A program made the position numbers and the translations under genes. Under the pieces are notes generated by a model. It made no database searches and was not told the DNA's origin. It was given only the letters and a program-made list of their open reading frames with translations. 64,000 nt of DNA from Craterostigma plantagineum (Eukaryota > Streptophyta > Magnoliopsida > Lamiales > Linderniaceae): positions 372,001 to 436,000 of the forward strand of contig JAPQWV010000493.1 of NCBI GenBank assembly GCA_027422505.1, read 5' to 3'. Numbering within the stretch: position 1 is the stretch's first letter; each line of letters opens with the position of its first letter. This document shows positions 58,345 to 64,000 of the stretch, piece after piece.

Positions 58345-60572
58345 GAGAGAGAGAGAGGGAGGGAGGGAGGGAGGGAGGAAGGGGGAGGGGGAGAGAGAGA
58401 GACCTGAATGACGCTATGGGCTGCGAATTTGAGGAGCCTGCTATTGTGGAAACTTACGTCCACTTTCTCCCAAGACACTCGAGTCAGACCGATGAACAAT
58501 TCCTCTGTTTCACAAGTCGACGCGTTAATTTGAATCGGAGAGTAGTTTGAACGAGAGAAAGCACGAACCTTCCAAAGCATCCAAACCATCGCCGCCCGAC
58601 GGGGGTTCACTTTCATCAGCGTCGTAAGCCTTGCATCGCTCTTCGTAAACGATATGAGGATATTTTTCATCGATGGGGTGCTCCCACTAAAAATATGAAG
58701 TTGCAAAATCAAAGAAACACCCAAGAATGACAGATTATATAATCGATAGAGTTGTTTGAGTTGATAAGCAACCTTGGGCAACTCGCTGTTGTGTCTGATC
58801 GACGATGTTCGCCACCCAACTATATCTGTTCATTTTTTTCGTCAAGGAAACTAAGAAGAAATATGAAAGTGGTATACGGAAATGAAAGAAGTCTAACTAT
58901 GGTTGTTATGTTATTCAGGATACGGTCAAACCCAACATTGGAATAGCAAACTCTCCGCTCGAAGGATCTCAAAGCAGACCTGAAAAGAGGCATCTTGTTA
59001 TATCAGAACTTTGAATCCAACTTTCAAAGATGAAATTTGAAAAGACAAGCCTACATGAAAAGATATTCCCCATCATCCTCGATCATTCGTTTTAGCAACG
59101 GAGGTTTCCCTCCTTCATTATCTGTGAGAAAAAGATGTCTGCCTGTTCTCCGAAATATCCAATGAATTATCAGACTAGCGAATCTCTCAAAAGCAGTTAC
59201 ACCAAAAAGAAATGGAACCTGAAACACGCATGAAATTCCGTTGCAAATTACAAAAAAAAAATAAAATAAAGAAATGGCATATATAATAATCTCCTCGTTG
59301 CACTAAACAAACAACGCATTTTAAAGACCAATCCACAAGCGTGTTATCTGCTGCACAAGACATCGATATAAAACTCTTTCCAATAATGCCAAACGGATAA
59401 TAGCAAACGAAAATGGAACGGCGTGTACCTGCTCATTACCCCTTGAACCAAGATGAGGAGTAGCAACAGTGATGAAATTTATGGGTTCTAGATTAGCTAT
59501 TGTCCCATTAGACTCTTTATTAGAATCATTTGTTGCCACTTCTGCATTTTCGTTCTGTTGAGGTCTAAACAGTTTCCCAATGGCATATCTTGCCACAAGC
59601 CCTCCCACAGAGTGGGAAATAAATGAAATTTTCCTCAACCCAGGCTTTCTTTTGATTACTTCAAGTACCTAAAATACACGGTAAAGCAAAAAATCTTTAT
59701 CAGGTTATAAACCTAATCTCACATGAAAGTAAGGATAAAGCTAGCAGAAAACATCGAACCTCCTCAGCTAACCGTTCACCCATTATATCCACACCATCCA
59801 GTGTCAACACTGCTTCATTTCGCTCGCTACCTGATAATTTTATAATATTTAAAATAAACTTTTGATAGTAGAAACTTTTGAATTTTATACTACACTAATA
59901 AAAATTTCATCATAGTGTGATTACTAAAATGAACACCAGGAGCAGACTATAAAGTGATCATGCCAGAGGATAAAATTTTATGACATTTCCCTATCAGTTC
60001 AATGAGCTAAAAACAATCAAGCATCGGCATGGAAGCCACACAGATAGCACCATTCAAGTTTTAAAGCAATAATCACAATGCTGGTAAAACAAAACTCTTA
60101 CAGTGAACAAATAATTTATCAGGATGACTCTTGACAAACTGCTCCGCAGCGAATTTCCAATTTGATGCACTGCAGTTAACACAAAGATGGTTAGAAACAT
60201 ATTAGTTTTCAACGATTGGCAACAAAGTAAATCTTTTCCCAAAAGAAATCGTAAATGAGCCACTTATTGGTCAATCATTTACCAGCATACACAAGCAACT
60301 TGAGAAAAGGTCGGGCTAAAGTTTCCTTTTTTTTTTGGGATTTAAATAGCTAGTCACCCATGATATCATGAAACTAAGCTATAAGAAGCGACTAGCGGAG
60401 CATAACTGTACAAATCAATCAAACAACCAATGAAAAAAACAAAGCACCTTCCCAGAATGCCGTGGACCATAACAACTAGATGATCGGCGCTCGAAGACTC
60501 CGATTCTCTACAGCTGTACAGATCCTCACCGCCGTCTGTCGTTTCAGTAGAGCACGTGACACCGTTTTCCAT
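58188..60572 (-). CDS. DUF676 serine esterase/lipase
   Basis: Ten exons close in frame: 60448-60572, 60102-60169, 59760-59830, 59429-59668, 59055-59218, 58924-58979, 58773-58825, 58569-58686, 58404-58504, 58188-58259; 355 aa. Alpha/beta hydrolase fold: HLVVMVHGILGSASNW supplies the oxyanion region, and the nucleophile Ser (about residue 108) lies in SHSVGGLVARYAIG. VATPHLGSRG is the next family motif, and DHIVGWRTSSIR carries a likely acid. The catalytic His probably sits near FAAHSVIQ. No signal peptide or membrane span, so likely cytosolic or on lipid surfaces. Substrate unknown. The last intron is mostly a (CT)n repeat. Confidence 0.9.
58281..58403. repeat. (GA)n microsatellite inside the last lipase intron
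   Basis: Run of GA units with GGGA interruptions. On the gene strand this is (CT)n and starts right after the donor GT at 58402-58403. Confidence 0.95.
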
Positions 60573-61162
60573 TTTTATTTTATCTTTAGTAGATCGAGCT
60601 GAAGGATGACGAAATCAATAAGCTGAGTTTAGAATACGGATAATATCGCGGCGGTCGGATTGCAAGCAGCAAGAACACGAAGATCCGATTTGAACACAGA
60701 AAAATGAAGACTGCTCGATTAGAATTTCCGATTATTCAAGAAAAAGGAAAAGATCGAGTCTGTTCGCGCGATGTGACGTGGCGTGTCGGTGGAGCATTAC
60801 GTGTATATCTCGGCGCAATTCCCTACGGTGCCTTAGCTTTACGGTTTTGTTCAGTGACGCTGCTTAAAGTCGTCACTTACTAATATTCAGCAATTATTTA
60901 ATGAGCGTTTAATGTTTTGGCGTGCAACTCTACATGTAAAGAAGCTCGACAACCCAATTGCGTGCACGGGTGTTGGAAAATTAGAATTTTCTACAATTGC
61001 CCCCATATTTTAATAATCGACGAAAATTACCCGATTTACGGTATGTGCCAAAAAGTGACGTGGTTTCACCGTTCTGTTGTGTGAGGCTTTACTTTCTCCA
61101 CGATCCATGTCTGGCTTGAGTTCTTGACTAATACTCTGTGTCAGAATATTTGAGGTTCAAGA
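60573..61162. promoter_or_regulatory. Divergent promoter between lipase and complex III chaperone
   Basis: 590 bases between two outward-facing start codons; no gene seen. Should hold both leaders and promoters. Confidence 0.45.
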
Positions 61163-62982
61163 ATGTTGCCCAGGTGGAGCAGACTGCTGAAAGGCGTAAG
61201 TAGGTTTGGCTATCTTTCGAAGAATAATGAATATTTGGGCAGAGAGTTTTCAGCTGTCTCATCGTTTCGAAGATATGCAAAGGTCGCAGCTGCTGTGGAG
61301 CCGAATGTCAGCGGCGGCGGTGCTGATAGTAATAACAAACCAGAGGTTTCGTGATTGCTAATTGTTCTTTCCTAGTGTGTTTTGATGATGAGCGGTTTGA
61401 TGGTTTGCACGATTTTTAGTGATAGTTCATTTATCGTTCGTTTGGTGGATACTTTATGCTGAAAAAAAATTGGATCTTGAGGGGATTTCTGGGATAACGT
61501 TGTATTGTAGGAAAGTGGGAAGATGATCGTGGTTCCGTAATTCATAGAAAAAAGGTATTTGGAGCATTGGTTTGAAAATTGTTTGGCTGTTTGTAGGTAA
61601 ATCTTAAAAAGATGTTTTGGTCCAAACCACATTCATTGGCATTGTCAGCCGATTCGCCTTTAAGGATTGAAGATCCTCAATATGAGGGGGTTAAAAGATT
61701 TATCCTCAGGCTGATGCTGTTCTACAGCAAGCAAAGCCAATTCATCCGTTGGGCTAATGTTATTTATCGCCGCGTAATACATCAAGTGGACAGACCTGCT
61801 ATATATGATGGTCAGTTTTTATCTCACTCCATGCCTCAGTTTTGATTTAGCAAGAATTTCATTTTGATATTTTTCTCAATCTGGGTAGGACTGCGTTTAT
61901 CATTTTTATCTTCGGAAATTTAGTTTTTAGCTTGGAGAAGACATTTAAGACAACGTTTTCTTTGCTCGTACTTCATATGTGGCTCTGCCTGCGCCGCCTA
62001 AAGTTCGAAGGCAAGGAAGGCGTTGAACTGGGGCAGTATTTATATGAGATTTATAATCATGACCTGGAATTGCGAGTTTCAAAGGCCGGGGTATGTTATT
62101 CATTTTAGAGCACGTTAACCATGCTAGTAATTTATCAGTTCGCGCATGGTTTAATCATTTATTCTATCTTGGAAATCTGCAGTAGGGTCGCAAGTTGTAA
62201 AATGTTTCCAAGTGATTGTAATGTCGAAGCTTTTCAGCAGATTTACTGTCTCATCTTTTGTCTATGTCTTCAGGTTAATTTACTTCTAATTAAGTGGATG
62301 AAAGAGTTGGAGAGGATATTTTATGGAAATATCGTTGCCTATGATGCTGCTATAGGGAAGCAAGAAGATTTTCAACGCTGTATATGGAGGTATGCTCTTT
62401 CTTGCAAAACTAACTAGGGTTGTTCCGCAAGCTATTTCTTGCTGCTTACGGTTAGAGCTTTTAATGTCAGAAGAATTCAGTTTGATCTTTGAGGGCTAAC
62501 CTATCAATTGCTTCACAGAAATGTGTTTTCTGATGATGGTGGATCTAAGCCAAGTGAAGCTGCTTTACTACCTGTTCAGGTGAGTTCATATCCCACGTTT
62601 TTTCCACAGATTCAATGAAGAGATTCTTAAGTCTTAACCACAATCATTCATACCATGATGCATCTTACTTCGATCGTAGATGATACTAAAAGTAAGCTGA
62701 AATCTTTTCTTGGCTATTTGCTAGGCTATGACTAGGTATGTTCACCACGAAGCTAGTTGTCTCTCGCTTACGGGTAAATTTCAAATTTTTACACTAACCC
62801 AAGATTATTCAGAGAGAGCTATAGAATTGCATTGTTTATCCTTTAATGTGGATGGGAACTTATTTATATGTATATGAATCCTTAGTTTCTTATTTTCTTT
62901 CAATGCAGATAAAGAAGCTATGTTCTCAGGTAATTTCGCATTCACTTCATTAGAGGGCGTCGACGAGAGAACCACGAGATAG
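61163..62982 (+). CDS. CBP3/UQCC1-type ubiquinol-cytochrome c chaperone
   Basis: Seven exons close in frame: 61163-61345, 61597-61810, 61924-62090, 62274-62389, 62519-62579, 62725-62773, 62909-62982; 287 aa. The N-terminus is rich in Arg and Leu without acids (MLPRWSRLLKGVSRFGYLSK), a mitochondrial presequence. The central Ubiq_cyt_C_chap domain includes LVLHMWLCLRRLKFEGKEG, YEIYNHDLE and KWMKELERIFYGN. In yeast, Cbp3 binds newly made cytochrome b and helps assemble complex III; the same role is inferred here. The last exon is read through a GTAATT that could serve as a donor. Confidence 0.9.
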
Positions 62983-63489
62983 TGTCAACCCATATTCAGC
63001 TTGCTTTTACGATCAATAATGTTCGACAGATAGTAGATACAACGATGATGTGATTTCTTTTTCAGACCAGCTTTACATTTCTTGGTTTTTCTCTTATAAT
63101 TATAGCTAAGTGTGGAACTGTGCGTAGTGTTGCGCCCCTTATGGTATTTGGTTGAGCCGTACAATGTAATAATAAGCCAATATATTGAACTGAGATTTTG
63201 CTGGAAAAGTAAGATCACATCGCAGAAAAGAGAAGTCCATCTTTCTCTCTTAAGAATGTGGAACAATCAATAATCATGGTCTGAATCTACAGAACAAGCC
63301 TAGTTTTCATAGATCTACAACATTTGAGGGCATACCAGATACGTGGTTCATGTCGAGCGAGAAAATGTGGAGTGCGGAGCGAAAATTAATAACATAAAAC
63401 TAAGATGACTTAGCTTCAAACGACATGCATGCTTTTAGCAGAAAACAGGTCCATCGTAAATAGGACACCCGTCTTACCTCAAACACGCC

Positions 63490-64000
63490 TTACTTCCCCC
63501 CTTTAAATGCCGAGAGAGAGAAGAACGACCTCGTAGCTGGGAGAAACAGAAAATAGAGAAATACATAAATAAATAGTCAGCAGAAATTAAGGGAACTCAG
63601 ATGGTGAGACAGAAATGAGCTTTCTTCTACCTTTAGTTGTGGTGATAGACGATGAAACATTGGTTTCCTGGAACTGCTGAGATAAACTCTGAGCGTTCAT
63701 TTTGCTTGTATTTGCTTGAGCTGAAAACAAAAAATAAAAGAATTAAAACATTGGAATGCCCCTCAACAAGCAACCAATGGCTCTTCAAGGAAAAAAAAAG
63801 TGTACCTGGATACCCATTGTTCATCGAGTGAAGTGTCGCCTTCTTAAGCAGATTATCTGAACTTCTCCTATTCAAAGATTTGGAGTCGTCAGCATCATCT
63901 TCTCCTTCAGAGAACACGGACGGGCTAGACCAACCGCTCGAACTTGCATCAGTCTTACTCTTTCGAGCAAACTTCAATAATCTCTTCAGTCCCTTGGGTG
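63490..64000 (-). CDS. CIP7-like (COP1-interacting) protein, 3' end only
   Basis: Last three coding exons: from beyond the window to 63806, then 63631-63720 and 63490-63536. The visible C-terminus has [43 protein letters not shown] and finally [14 protein letters not shown]. This tail is typical of plant COP1-interacting protein 7 and its relatives, nuclear regulators of light-induced genes. The gene continues past the right edge, so length and start are unknown. Confidence 0.8.

Overview
This window is nuclear DNA from a flowering plant, almost certainly a eudicot. Most genes have many short AT-rich introns with GT-AG borders. The proteins belong to plant families (a gp78-type RING ligase like RIN2, TIP5-type aquaporin, group IX ERFs, a U-box receptor-like kinase), and plant Copia and Gypsy retrotransposons are present. 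I cannot name the species. Gene models were built by reading splice sites and checking that every exon phase closes, so most multi-exon CDSs here are complete in-frame models.

Layout: 0.6-1.2 kb, a small single-membrane-span protein (-). 1.6-4.9 kb, RIN2/RIN3-like E3 ligase (-). 6.9-9.5 kb, glycerol-3-phosphate permease-like MFS transporter (-), with PHR1-type P1BS motifs in its upstream region. 10.4-11.5 kb, an unresolved stretch. 12.2-13.2 kb, TIP5;1-like aquaporin (+), convergent with ribosomal protein eL15 (-). 16.5-18.7 kb, splicing factor SF1/BBP (-), sharing a 281-bp divergent promoter with the biotin gene KAPA synthase (+, 19.0-26.7 kb). The first intron of KAPA synthase holds a young 5.2-kb Copia element. 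26.8-27.5 kb, a broken ELM2-domain gene (-). 28.6-31.5 kb, USP-kinase-U-box protein (+), convergent with a transmembrane pseudokinase (-). 34.2-34.7 kb, LLPH-like ribosome-assembly protein (+). 35.4-37.0 kb, GT77-like glycosyltransferase (+). 37.3-38.7 kb, nuclear poly(A)-binding protein (+). 39.5 kb, secreted glycine-rich protein (+). 40.1-41.1 kb, methionine sulfoxide reductase A (-). 41.8 kb, small membrane protein (+). 43.1-44.7 kb, RABD2/Rab1 GTPase (+). 45.0-45.7 kb (-) and 56.8-57.8 kb (+), two divergent group IX ERF genes. 58.2-60.6 kb, DUF676 lipase (-), divergent from a CBP3/UQCC1-type complex III chaperone (+, 61.2-63.0 kb). 63.5 kb to the window end, the 3' end of a CIP7-like gene (-).

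The most unusual object lies between the two ERF genes. It is an 8.15-kb block (46502-54656) containing a Gypsy integrase fragment, an LTR-sharing Gypsy array with tRNA-Asp primer site, and a tRNA-type SINE segment ending in about 35 A. The whole block is flanked by one 19-bp direct repeat. That is the signature of a single LINE-type retroposition of a chimeric read-through RNA, although a SINE insertion later invaded by Gypsy DNA is also possible.

Growth and RNA genes (eL15, SF1, LLPH-like, PABPN) carry TGGGCC site II motifs close upstream of their starts.
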